Assembly (NCBI GenBank): GCA_028583605.1 | Contig: CM053327.1 | Span: 44,504,059 to 44,568,058, forward strand | Length of the DNA: 64,000 bases | Reading direction: 5' to 3' | Origin: Dastarcus helophoroides | Lineage: Eukaryota > Arthropoda > Insecta > Coleoptera > Bothrideridae | Part shown: positions 11,728-21,639 of the stretch, one piece after another | Position numbering within the stretch: position 1 is the stretch's first letter | Layout: the number at the start of each line of letters is the position of its first letter | The notes under the pieces: model-generated | The model's database searches: none | What the model saw: the letters and a program-made list of their open reading frames with translations, nothing else | What the model was told of the DNA's origin: nothing | Made by a program: the position numbers and the translations under genes

Positions 11728-12736
11728 CAGAGGCGGCTGGTCTTAAAGAGCGCAAGAGCGCGCGCTTCTCGTAAAATGAGCGATCTATTCTTTTCGGTTT
11801 AATGTAAAAGACTTGGATTAATCACATTTTTAAACGCAAAATAATGGTTTAATAATTAACTAATAATACTTGTGAGTGACTTGGAATAAAGTACACAAAC
11901 GTTTGATTCCATTATATTAAATATTATAAGGAAATTTAAATAAGTTGGTGCCCGCAGAATTATGCAACTGACGTGGCTGCCGTGTGATGCAGCAACGGGA
12001 TAGGGAGAAATAATTTACAGAACACCACGTTAAAGCTAGCTCGGGGTACGCCGCTCCGCGCTTATGCGCTATTGCCAAATGGTGAGTACAAGTCAGAGAT
12101 TGGAGTGTGTATTGAGGGTTTATGAGCTTAAATGCGTAGGTACCGGCTGATCTGATTCCGATTACTAATTGTGCTGCTTACAGACCTAACTGCCAATACA
12201 CACAAAGAGATAGCAGTACCAGTTCTAGGGTCTAATTATTAATTTGTAAATTTGAATTTAAACAATTTTGATGAGAAAGTAATAAACACTTTATTTCTTT
12301 TAAAGATGGTAGATTTCGTTAAAAGAAATATTTCTTTGTGTTTTTGTAGAGTTTAATTAGGACTCTATAATAAAATATATTTCATTTTCAAATGCAGTTT
12401 TCATGAAAAAGTGATATAATTTTATTCCTATGAAAGCAGACAATTTTAATTAAGTAACCCAGAGCCGTAACGGCATGCAACCGTACAGAGTATTTTAAAG
12501 GGGCTCAGAAATGTCGATGTACTCGCTGAAAATAATTTAGAGATGATAACCCAAAAATATTTTGGAGGTTATAAGATGTTAATTAAATTTAGTTCGTAAA
12601 AATACTATTAAATATCACACCTTCTGTATCACTTTTGTTTCTCTTAAATTTAATACCTTGCTATGCCACTAGAGTCTTAACTACTAATATTTTTGCACCT
12701 GCGCACCCCCTGTCAAAAAGTCAGCAGCCGCCACTG
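11728..12736. mobile_element. hAT-type MITE, copy 2
   Basis: About 1,009 bp, termini CAGAGGCGGCTGG and CAGCCGCCACTG, colinear with the copies at 1838 and 20332. The flanking 8-mers are ATAATTGG and ATAATTAA (6 of 8 identical), consistent with an aged 8 bp duplication. It shares internal indels with copy 3 (for example GCCCGCAGAATTATGCAACT) that copy 1 lacks, so copies 2 and 3 are closer relatives. Confidence 0.85.
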
Positions 12737-12759
12737 ATAATTAATGATTTTATAAAAAC

Positions 12760-13260
12760 CTAATCTATTTAGTAAAACTCTAACACTGACTAACAGACAA
12801 CGCACAGCCTAAACTGGTGGCTCTACAAGAATGAAGTTTTACACGCGAAGGTGTAAACCGTGTGTACGTGTAACGTACGTGAGCAGTAAGAAAGGATTTT
12901 TCAAAATTCAACTTCCAAGGGCCTAAAATTGGGCATTGAAACCCCAAAAAAGGTAAGCAATAAATAGTAGACACCACTGGATTTAAAGTTGCCTTTATAT
13001 ACTGAAAGTATATTGCGTTAATTCATCACTTTGACTGTATGACATATTCTCGCCACGGCACCACGGCGCGGCGATGTTTATTTTGCTTATCGCATTTCTT
13101 ATATCTGTGGCCATGCGGCGCTAAAACTGAAAAACTGAGAGTATGTTCTGTGCTGAGAGTTTTTATTCTGCTGTAGAACGAACAACGTTGATAATACATC
13201 AAGTTGTTTTAATCATTTCAATAATAATAATAATAATAATAAGATTTAATGGTTTTGATG
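12760..13260. repeat. Single copy of the 306 bp satellite family with its 5' flank
   Basis: The segment matches 33540-34010: first the stretch around ACTCTAACACTGAC, then the unit itself (CACTGGATTTAAAGTTGCC, GCTTATCGCATTTCTTAT, GGCCATGCGGCG, CAACGTTGATAATACAT). Here it is a single unit, while at 33.7-35.7 kb the unit is tandemly amplified. An AAT trinucleotide run lies at about 13221-13242. No gene is apparent. Confidence 0.7.
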
Positions 13261-13264
13261 TATC

Positions 13265-14290
13265 AAAGTGTATTTGTTCATGCGAGCATCTCCTATGAAA
13301 GTACTTGTAGGAAAGAGATGTCACCAACCATCCGCCTGTGCTCTAATCTTTCGAATGAATCGGTCAAACTCTCGTCATCAATTAGACGAATCGCTCTTCT
13401 TTGAATTGAATCGAAAAGAGCTAAAGTGCGCTTTGGGGCTGAACTCCAAACATGCGAACAGTATTGGCTAGTGTTGGCCTAACTTGTCTTTGTATAGTGT
13501 GAGTAGCTGATGAGATGTGAAGTACTTTTTAACTCTAAAAGGAAAACCTAGCTTCTTAGAGGCGGATTTGGCAATGGCGAGCACATGATCGCCACAAACG
13601 AAGTTAGTGCTCGCATTTACTTCTAGGATAGACAAAATCCCATCGGGAGGATTAGTATGTTTGTTGCATTATTCCTTGATATTCATAAATGTCAATTATC
13701 CCTTGATGATAACTTGTCTTTGGATAGTGTAAGTAGCTGATGAGATGTGAAGTACTCTTTAGCTCTAAAATGAAAACCTAGCTTCTTAGAGGCGGATTTG
13801 GCAATGGAGAGCACATGATCGTCCCAAGCGAAGTTAGTCCTCGCATTTACTCCTAGGATAGACAAAATCACATCGAGAGGATTAGTATGTTTGTTGCATT
13901 ATTCCTTGATATTTATAAATCTCAATTATCCCTTGATGATGAAAACTGCGGCCTGAGTTTTTGAAGCGTTGAAGTCAACCAAATTTTCCTTACCCCATTC
14001 CAGAATGATTTCGAGATCCCGATTAATCTGCTGTTCCCTTAGTCGATCTGAAGCAGCGAATGATAATGGTTTGTCGATAAAAAAGATGACACCAGGCTAC
14101 ATCATCTACGTAGCTCTATATCAGATTGAAAATTGAAGCCAAGAGATCGTTTATGTGTAACAGAAACAGTTTAGAGACAGGACAGACCCCTGAGGCACCC
14201 CCCATTAATAGCAAATGTCTCGATGAGATGCCACCGACGAAGACTTCGAGGAGATCTGTCAGCGAGAAAACCTGACAATATTAGGCGTCA
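13265..14290 (-). pseudogene. Decayed non-LTR retrotransposon reverse transcriptase (3' half)
   Basis: Read on the minus strand, stretches in shifting frames match the reverse transcriptase of Jockey/CR1-type LINEs. They include a motif like GVPQGSV near 14200, then LFLLHINDLL after a frameshift, a DRLREQQINRDLEIILEWGK segment near 14030, the NASKTQ motif near 13960, KKLGFHFRAKEYF near 13750, and YCSHVWSSAPKRTL with RRAIRLIDD near 13430-13350. Stops and frameshifts break the frame throughout. A 230 bp piece (13481-13710) is repeated at 13711-13940, which no working element would have. The C-terminal part ends near 13265. The clade is uncertain between CR1, Jockey and relatives. Confidence 0.8.
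13481..13940. repeat. 230 bp direct tandem duplication inside the RT relic
   Basis: Both units start AACTTGTCTTTG and end CCCTTGATGAT (13481-13710 and 13711-13940), with a low level of substitution between them. The duplication is younger than the decay of the LINE. Confidence 0.85.
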
Positions 14291-15132
14291 TTTTGATTAA
14301 TTTAGTTATTGTCTTGTTGATATTTAGATGTAATTTACCACTTTATGTTAATGAATGCGTAGAAATTAAGTAGCAGCATCAATTTACACCGTAGCTCACC
14401 TTGTATACACTTAAATAGATGTAATATTTAAATGTCTTTATAACCGACCCAAGCAACAACGTGCCATTTACCATTCTGCTGCCTTTTAACAATGCACGAT
14501 TTTTTGAAAAACAGCAACAACCTGTCAGGCGAATCGAATTTTTAAATTATTATTTCCCAAGTGTTTATAGCTTAATATTATCCGTTATAATATAAGCAGT
14601 AAATAAAGGTTTATGCTATTGTAATGGTCGGTTGTCAAAGATATCATGAAAAAGTATTGAATTATGTATATTATATACGTTGACTCGAGTTCGGTGGTGA
14701 ATTGTTGTAAAACTCAGCTATTTAGGAGAAAATATCAAGGCCGTCTTGACTGCGCCTTTCTATATCTCGTTCACTATTAAAATGTAAATGTGTCTTGTGG
14801 TTTGCCATAAGTAAACAAAAGAGCGCAGTAACTACGGAATACGTAATGAGGCGTCAATTCTATTAGTTTTTATTGATTTTTTTGCGCTACGCTTGAATAA
14901 CCCAAATTATTTAATAGATGTTGTCATTTGACCAGTATAACTTGTCAGGCTTATATTGCAAGAAATCATCATTTAATTCCACCAGAAGAATGCCTGCAGG
15001 ATAAATATTTTAAAAAATTGGTTTTTGTCCACTAGTTTTTACAAAGCTGAATCTGCAGTAACGTGACAAAACGATCTTGGGCTTTTGATGGAAATTGATG
15101 GCGGCCGGTCATTCAGTTTTGTAACCTCTTTT
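14291..15132. other. Unique AT-rich sequence
   Basis: No gene, RNA gene or in-window repeat match recognised. Confidence 0.45.
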
Positions 15133-17370
15133 TATTTTGGTGGAACGGACTAGTCCTTGGTTACCTTCAAAAATTAAAATACAAATCTTATCCCCTGAAA
15201 CCAAGAAAGGTGGAACGTCCGTCGAAGGCATCTAGTCGGAATATTGGAATTGCTATGTTGCTATTACTTCAAGATGTTTCCCTAACGTGAGGAATGAAGC
15301 ATCGACATTCCGTGAGATGAAAGAGTTACAAAAATTGAAATACAAATCTTGTCCCCTGAAACCAAGAAAGATGGAACGTCCGTCAAAGCCATCTAGAGGG
15401 AGTATTGGAGTTGCTATGTTACTATTACTTCAAGATGTTTCCCTAACGTGAGGAATGAAGCATCGAAATTTTGTGAGATGAGAGAGTTGCAAGAATTGAA
15501 ATACAAATCTTGTCCCCTGAAACCAAGAAAGATGGAACGTCCGTCAAAGCCATCTAGAGGGAGTATTGGAGTTGCTGTGTTGCTATTACTTCAAGATGTT
15601 TCCCTAACGTGAGGAATGAAGCATCGAAATTTTGTGAGATGAGAGAGTTGCAAGAATTGAAATACAAATCTTGTCCCCTGAAACCAAGAAAGATGGAACG
15701 TCCGTCAAAGCCATCTAGAGGGAGTATTGGAGTTGCTATGTTGCTATTACTTCAAGATGTTTCCCTAACGTGAGGAATGAAGCATCGAATTCCGTGAGAT
15801 GAAAGAGTTACAAAAATTGAAATACAAATCTTGTCCCCTGAAACCAAGAAAGATGGAACGTCCGTCAAAGGCATCTATTCGGAGTATTGTAGTTGCTATG
15901 TTGCTATTACTTCAAGATGTTTCCCTAACGTGATGAATGAAGCATCGAAATTTTGTGAGATGAGAGAGTTGCAAGAATTGAAATACAAATCTTGTCCCCT
16001 GAAACCAAGAAAGATGGAACGTCCGTCAAAGCCAACTAGAGGGAGTATTGGAGTTGCTATGTTGCTATTACTTCAAGATGTTTCCCTAACGTGAGGAATG
16101 AAGCATCGAATTCCGTGAGATGAAAGAGTTACAAAAATTGAAATACAAATCTTGTCCCCTGAAACCAAGAAAGATGGAACGTCCGTCAAAGCCATCTAGA
16201 AGGAGTATTGGAGTTGCTATGTTGCTATTACTTCAAGATGTTTCCCTAACGTGAGGAATGAAGCATCGAACTTTTGTGAGATGAGAGAGTTGCAAGAATT
16301 GAAGTACAAATCTTGTCCCCTGAAACCAAAAAAGATGGAACGTCCGTCAAAGCCATCTAGAGGAAGTATTGGAGTTGCTATTACTTCAAGATGTTTCCCT
16401 AACGTGACGAATGAAGCATCGAAATTTTGTGAGATGAGAGAGTTGCAAGAATTGAAATACAAATCTTGTCCCCTGAAACCAAGAAAGATGGAACGTCCGT
16501 CAAAGCCATCTAGAGGAAGTATTGGAGTTGCTATGTTGCTATCACTTCAAGATGTTTCCCTAACGTGAGGAATGAAGCATCGAATTCCGTAAGATGAAAG
16601 AGTTACAAAAATTGAAATACAAATCCTGTCCCCTGAAACCAAGAAAGATGGAACGTCCGTCAAAGCCATCTAGAGGGAGTATTGGAGTTGCTATGTTGCT
16701 ATTACTTCAAGATGTTTCCCTAACGTGAGGAACGAAGCATCGAAATTTTGTGAGATGAGAGAGTTGCAAGAATTGAAATACAAATCTTGTCCCCTGAAAC
16801 CAAGAAAGATGGAACGTCCGTCAAAGGCATCTAGAGGGAGTATTGGAGTTGCTGTGTTGCTATTACTTCAAGATGTTTCCCTAACGTGAGGAATGAAGCA
16901 TCGAAATTTTGTGAGATGAGAGAGTTGCAAGAATTAAAATACAAATCTTGTCCCCTGAAACCAGGAAAGATTAATAAATACAAGGCGTTTCGATAACCAG
17001 CATCTCTCTGAAGATGACAGCTTGGCTATCGAAACGCGTTAGAGCAACCTCTGATGTGTTTTTTAATCTTTCTTGGTTTCAGGTGACAAGATTTGTATTC
17101 AATTCTTGTAACCTCCCTCACGGAATTTCGATGCTTCATTCCTCACGTTAGGGAAACATCTTGAAATAATAGCAACATAGCGACTCCAATACTCCGTTTA
17201 GATGCCTTTGACGGACGTTCCATCTTTCTTGGTTTCAGAGGATAAGATTTGTAATTCAATTGTTGTAACCTCGCTCGCGGAATTTCGATGCTTCATTCCT
17301 CACGTTAGGGAAACTTCTTGAAGTAATAGCAACATAGCAACTTCAATTCTCCGTTTAGATTTGATGGACG
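15133..17370. repeat. Family 1 retroposon expanded as twelve 161 bp units plus inverted end
   Basis: Starts with the family tail (TGGTGGAACGGACTAGTCC). The landmark TCCCCTGAA recurs, ending at 15199, 15360, 15521, 15682, 15842, 16003, 16163, 16324, 16477, 16637, 16799 and 16959, a period of 160-162 bp with one 153 bp unit. Each unit is the retroposon arm (AATACAAATCTTGTCCCCTG, AAACCAAGAAAG) joined to a spacer (GGAACGTCCGTC, GATGTTTCCCTAACGTGAGG). Two spacer types (ATTTTGTGAGATGAGAG and ATTCCGTGAGATGAAAG) partly alternate. From about 16975 the hairpin module follows, then inverted arm and spacer units to about 17370. Open frames of 80-105 codons inside are by-products of the repeats. Confidence 0.85.
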
Positions 17371-17998
17371 CTCCGTTGCGTAAATAGGATGAGAATTTAA
17401 ATTTATGATACCAAATCTAATCTACTCATAATATTTCAGGGGGCGAAATAATCCGTGCGAATATGCCATACTACAAACCGTATTTGCCTAAACAGGTTAC
17501 GGGAATTTAAATGTCTTTAGATCGATGATTTGCATAGAAATTTGCAAGATTCAATTTTACCACAGGATTGCAGTTTCGCCTTCGTTTCTGAAACTCCGCA
17601 AATTATACGCTTCGATTGTTCGATTTTAACGTATCAAATGTTATTCTGAATGTGGACATGAAGTTACGAAACTCGCATATTTCCACATTTACGTCGGATT
17701 ATTCACCGCTGCATCGATTATATTCGGAATTAAATTATGCTTTTGTTACAGTTTGTTCTACATTCTTAGATAATTTGCCTAAAATTCAAATATATTAAGC
17801 CGAACATTCATGGTTCTATAATTGGGCATAAGTTCTGCTGTAAATAATAGTATTAAGTTATTTAATACTGATCTGCCTACAACAGATTTATTTCACGTAG
17901 AAAAGGTCATATGATCATGTATTTTAATTTTTGGATCATTTTTATATATTACTCCTTTAAGTTCTAGGATCGTAGTAAAGTATACTGTAAAAGATTAA
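17371..17998. other. Unique sequence
   Basis: No gene supported. A 60-codon open frame at 17616-17798 has no recognisable features and the composition of the background. Confidence 0.45.
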
Positions 17999-18702
17999 AA
18001 ATTGAAATACAGAACTTGTCCCTGAAATCAAGAAAGATTAAAAAACACAACAAAGGTTGCTCTAACGCGTTTCGACAGCCAAGCTGTCATCTTCAAACAG
18101 AGAGAGTTTCTCTCTCTCAAAGACATCTAGATAGAGTATTGGAGTTACTATTACTTCAAGATGTTTCCCTAACGTGGAGAATGAAGCATCGAAATTCCGT
18201 GAGATGAGAGAATTACAACAATTGAAATACAAATCTTGTTCCCTGAAACCAGGAAAGATTAAAAAACACAACAGAGGTTGCTCTAACGCGTTTCGATAGC
18301 CAATATCTCTCTGATGATGACAGCTTGGCTGTCGAAACGCGTTAGAGCAATCTCTGTTGTGTTTTTTAATCTTTCCTGGTTTCAGGGAACAAGATTTGTA
18401 TTTCAATTGTTGTAATTCTCTCATCTCACACAATTTCGATGCTTCATTCCCCACGTTAGGGAAACATCTTGAAGTAATAGCAGCACAGCAACTCCAATAC
18501 TCCCTCTAGATGACTTTGACGGACGTTCCATCTTTATTGGTTTCAGGGGACAAGATTTGTATTTCAATTGTTGTAATTATACATAGCAACAGTAGTAACA
18601 GAGCAACCCTTGTTGTATTTTTTAATCTTTCTTGGTTTCAAGGGACAAGTTCTGTATTTCAATTTTTGAAGATAACCAAGGACCAGTCCGTTCCATCAAA
18701 AA
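17999..18702 (+). mobile_element. Family 1 retroposon, nested palindromic copy D
   Basis: In order: arm and hairpin (minus orientation, 18060-18100), spacer, second arm and hairpin (to about 18305), then the mirror image with the hairpin in plus orientation at 18311-18338, arm, spacer, arm, and finally the tail TTTGAAGATAACCAAGGACC and GTCCGTTCCATC running into 12 adenines at about 18702. The adenine run after the tail, seen also at other copies, defines this end as the 3' end of the RNA-derived unit. The mirror structure is what template switching or twin priming during target-primed reverse transcription could produce. There is no coding capacity. Confidence 0.75.
18311..18338 (+). ncRNA. 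Hammerhead-like hairpin of family 1 (best-conserved example)
   Basis: CTGATGA at 18311-18317 is identical to the conserved hammerhead box. After one extra T (18318) comes a perfect 6 bp stem, GACAGC (18319-18324) with GCTGTC (18328-18333) around a TTG loop, then GAAAC. In a standard hammerhead the stem starts directly after the box, so the extra T would be a bulge. Stem III would be minimal (C-G around GC) with the cleavage site after GTT. Penelope-like elements are known to carry minimal hammerheads. Activity is inference only. Confidence 0.4.
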
Positions 18703-18879
18703 AAAAAAATAAAAACATTAAATTAATTAAATTTGGCTATAAGTGGGTAAATCAAATATGACCCGGAATTACTGTCATGTTGCCATGAGGGCATTGGGAG
18801 TGTGCGCATACTCTTAGATATGTAGGTAGGGATATCGCGTGACTTCCTGCGCTCAAGCGAATTCCGTTCTCGCCGTTTG

Positions 18880-19158
18880 TCACTTGCAAATACAATGAGC
18901 GATCAAGAGGTTCATCCGCACGTTGCGCAGCGCATTTTCGTCACAGTCTTTCTTATCTAAACCTAATATACTGTCTATTGAAAATTTGTTCCCATTGACA
19001 CTCGTATCATAATCTGTCATGAGTTTATGGTATTGCACAATATGTGAGTCTGTGTTGATCACATCAACGCACTGGTCGTCGTCAAAAGAGAAATCTAATT
19101 TAACTTCATTTCGTTTTTCTTCGAAGAGCGGGTCACTGCATCCGGAATAGTTTTCCAT
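18880..19158 (-). CDS. Possible first coding exon of a homeobox-type transcription factor
   Basis: A 92-codon open frame starts at ATG 19158 (minus) in a good context (A at -3, G at +4). It encodes an acidic, low-complexity-free N-terminal-like sequence. Residues about 59-67 read FSIDSILGL, which matches the eh1/octapeptide-type motif that recruits Groucho in paired-class homeodomain proteins such as Rx, Arx and relatives. The GC content is higher than in the flanks, and the segment is unique in the window. Weak splice-donor candidates (for example AAC then GTGCGG near 18925) would lie before the stop. No homeodomain exon is present downstream on the minus strand in this window, where repeats fill the space. 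Alternative: a chance ORF or an unrelated small protein. Confidence 0.35.
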   Translation of the reverse strand: MENYSGCSDPLFEEKRNEVKLDFSFDDDQCVDVINTDSHIVQYHKLMTDYDTSVNGNKFSIDSILGLDKKDCDENALRNVRMNLLIAHCICK

Positions 19159-19307
19159 CTTATAGAAACCGATTGGATGATGCAGCTTTTTTCATTGTGT
19201 CATCCTTTGCTTTACAACGTTTGATGTTGTTAAAAACTCTGCTCCACCGTTGGAAAAACGTTTAAATAAGGAAACAAATCAAAGAAATAAGATTTCAAAT
19301 TGTACTT

Positions 19308-19668
19308 ATAAGGAGTTTGATAATGAAGGTTTCCACGGCCGGCCAGTCAGTACAGGATATACTTCTTCTGGGATTGGACCGTGTCAAAGAACTATTAAAA
19401 GTGTTCGACGTTTCGCCCACCATCGTAGGAGGCTTCTTCAGGAACAATTCAGAAGAGTTTCGCCTCTGGTATGGTAGACATGCTGAATGTTTTGAAATTG
19501 GCCTTTTCATTCTTTTATTTTTGCATATTCCCTCATATTGCTCTTTTCATTTATTGTTTCTTTTCTTTGTTCCTAAAGAAGCCCCCTACGATGGTGGGCG
19601 AAACACTTTTAGTAGTTCTTTGACACGGTCCAATCCCGGAAGAAGTATATCCTGTAATAAGGAGTTTG
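19308..19668. mobile_element. Snapback retroposon family 2, copy 1, with 12 bp target duplication
   Basis: ATAAGGAGTTTG occurs at 19308-19319 and 19657-19668 and brackets a 337 bp element. Its arms face each other: GATATACTTCTTCTGGGATT with GGACCGTGTCAAAGAACTA at about 19355-19400, and the inverse at about 19610-19652. Each arm contains a hairpin; read outward it is CTGAAGAAGCC or CTAAAGAAGCC, a stem, then GGGCGAAAC. No functional coding frame was found. The organisation parallels family 1, but the sequence is unrelated outside the hairpin core. Confidence 0.75.
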
Positions 19669-19682
19669 GCAGAATTAGTCCT

Positions 19683-19860
19683 TGATTGTTCAAAAATTGA
19701 TAGACAAAGCTTGGCCCCTGAATCCAAGAAAGCTAAAAAAACAACATCAGTAACTAAATATCTCTCTGAAGATGATAGCTTGGCTACCGAAACACGTTCA
19801 GTTGCTTTTTTAATTTTTTCTTGATTTCAGGGGCAATCGTTGTATATCAACTTATAAAGA
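19683..19860 (+). mobile_element. Family 1 retroposon, degenerate copy E
   Basis: Both arms are present but eroded (GGCCCCTGAATCCAAG left, TTGATTTCAGGGGC right). A hairpin at about 19760-19795 reads CTCTGAAGATGATAGC, TTG, GCTACC, GAAAC, with one broken pair in the stem. No tail or target duplication could be assigned. Confidence 0.6.
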
Positions 19861-20032
19861 TATTTATCGAAATTAACAAGCTATGATTTTATTTCCCAAT
19901 GATTGTTGTTTTCTGACACCTTACAGACCCGCAGCATTTAGGTGTGCAGGTTGTGCCCCCATAAACGCAATTTGACTGATTGTCTATGCTTAGACTCATT
20001 AATTTTTTCCTGTGTTGGGAATACTTTTTGGA

Positions 20033-21520
20033 TCATGAAATTTCGACGAAATTGCTAGCTTATTTTGTAAAAGGAACAAATCAGTTCTTTTTTTCGCCAA
20101 ATTTCCACATTTGAACTAAAATGTAATTCTAATCTTCGAAATTTTGAAAAAAAGTTGAAATTTCTAAATCGTTTGAGATCATGAAATTGCGACGAAAGAG
20201 CTTGTTTATTTTGTAGAAGGGACGAATCAGTTCAGCTTCAACTTTTTTAGCAAAATTTCCACCTTTGAAGTAGAACGTCGTTAGAATCTTCCAAATTTTG
20301 AGACAAAGTTGAAATTTCTGTATCAATTAAGCAGAGGCGGCTGGTCTTAAAGAGCGCAAGAGCGCGCACTTCTCGTAAAATGAGCAATCTATTCTTTTCG
20401 GTTTAGTGTAAAAAAACTTGGATTTATCACATTTTTAAACACAAAATAATGACATACTAATTAACTAATAATACTTGTGAGTGACTTGAAATAAAGTACA
20501 CAAACGTTTGATTCCATTATATTAAATATTATAAGGAAATTTAAATAAGTTGGTGCCCGCAGAATTATGCAACTAGCGTGGCTGCCGTGTGATGCAGCCA
20601 CGGTATGCGGAGAAATAATTTACAGAACACCACGTTAAAGCTAGCTCGGGGTACGCCGCTCCGCGCTTATGCGTTATTGCCAAATGGTGAGTACGAGTCA
20701 GAGGTTGGACTGTGTATTGAGGGTTTATGAGCTTAAATGCGTAGGTACCGGCTGATCTGATTGCGATTGCTAATTGTACTGCTTACAGACCTAACTGCCA
20801 ATACACACAAAGAGATAGCAGTACCAATTCTAGGGTCTAATTATTAATTTGTTAATTTGGATTTAAACAATTTTGATGAGAAAGTAATGAACACTTTATT
20901 TCTTTAAAAGATCGTAGAGAAGATTTTGTTTAAAAAAATAATTTTTTGTTGTGTTTTTGTAGATTTTAATTAGAACTTTATAATAAAATATATTTCATTT
21001 TCAAATGCAGTTTTCATGAAAAAGTGATATAATTTTATTCCTATGAAAGCAAACAATTTTAATTAAGTAACCCAGAGCCGTAACGGCGTGCAACCGTACA
21101 GAGTATTTTAAAGGGGCTCAGAAATGTCGACGTACTCGCTGAAAATAATTTAGAGTTGATAACCCAAAAATATTTTGGAGGTTATAAGATGTTAATTAAA
21201 TTTAGTTCGTAAAAATACTATTAAATATCACACCTTCTGTATCACTTTTGTTTCTCTTAAATTTAATACCTTGCTATGCCACTAGAGTCTTAACTACTAA
21301 TATTTTTGCATCTGCGCACCCCCTCTCAAAAAGTCAGCAGCCGCCATTGCAATTAAGATCATGAAATTGTGACGAAAGAGCTCCTTTATTTTGTCAAATG
21401 AAAAAATCAGTTCAGCTTCAGTTTTTTTCGCGAAATTTCCACCTTTGAACTAGAATGTCATTCAAATCTTCCGAATTTTGAGAAAAAGTTGACATTTCTA
21501 AATCAGTAGATATAGAAATT
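20033..21520. repeat. 147 bp tandem repeat, interrupted by the hAT MITE
   Basis: Units begin GATCATGAAATT at about 20033, 20180 and 21357 and continue with CGACGAAA, TTATTTTGT, AAATTTCCACMTTTGAA and GTTGAAATTTCT. The hAT copy 3 sits between the second and third units, so the tandem array is older than that insertion. Confidence 0.7.
20332..21349. mobile_element. hAT-type MITE, copy 3, with perfect 8 bp target duplication
   Basis: 1,018 bp, termini CAGAGGCGGCTGG and CAGCCGCCATTG. Flanking CAATTAAG at 20324-20331 and again at 21350-21357 is an exact 8 bp duplication, which supports the hAT assignment for the whole family. The exact duplication and the interrupted 147 bp array suggest this is the youngest of the three copies. 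No transposase is encoded. Confidence 0.92.
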
Positions 21521-21612
21521 TTGTCCCCTGAAACCAACAAAATGTAAAAAAACCCAACAAAAGTTGCTCGATTTGTATATCAATTTTTGAAGATTACCAA
21601 GGACCACCAATA
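21515..21612. mobile_element. Family 1 retroposon fragment F
   Basis: A shortened copy: arm (TTGTCCCCTGAAACCAA), a remnant of the AAAAGTTGCTC module, then the right arm joined directly to the tail (GAAGATTACCAAGGACCACC). The hairpin is deleted. Confidence 0.55.
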
Positions 21613-21639
21613 TTTTGAGAAAAACAAGTTAAAATCAAA

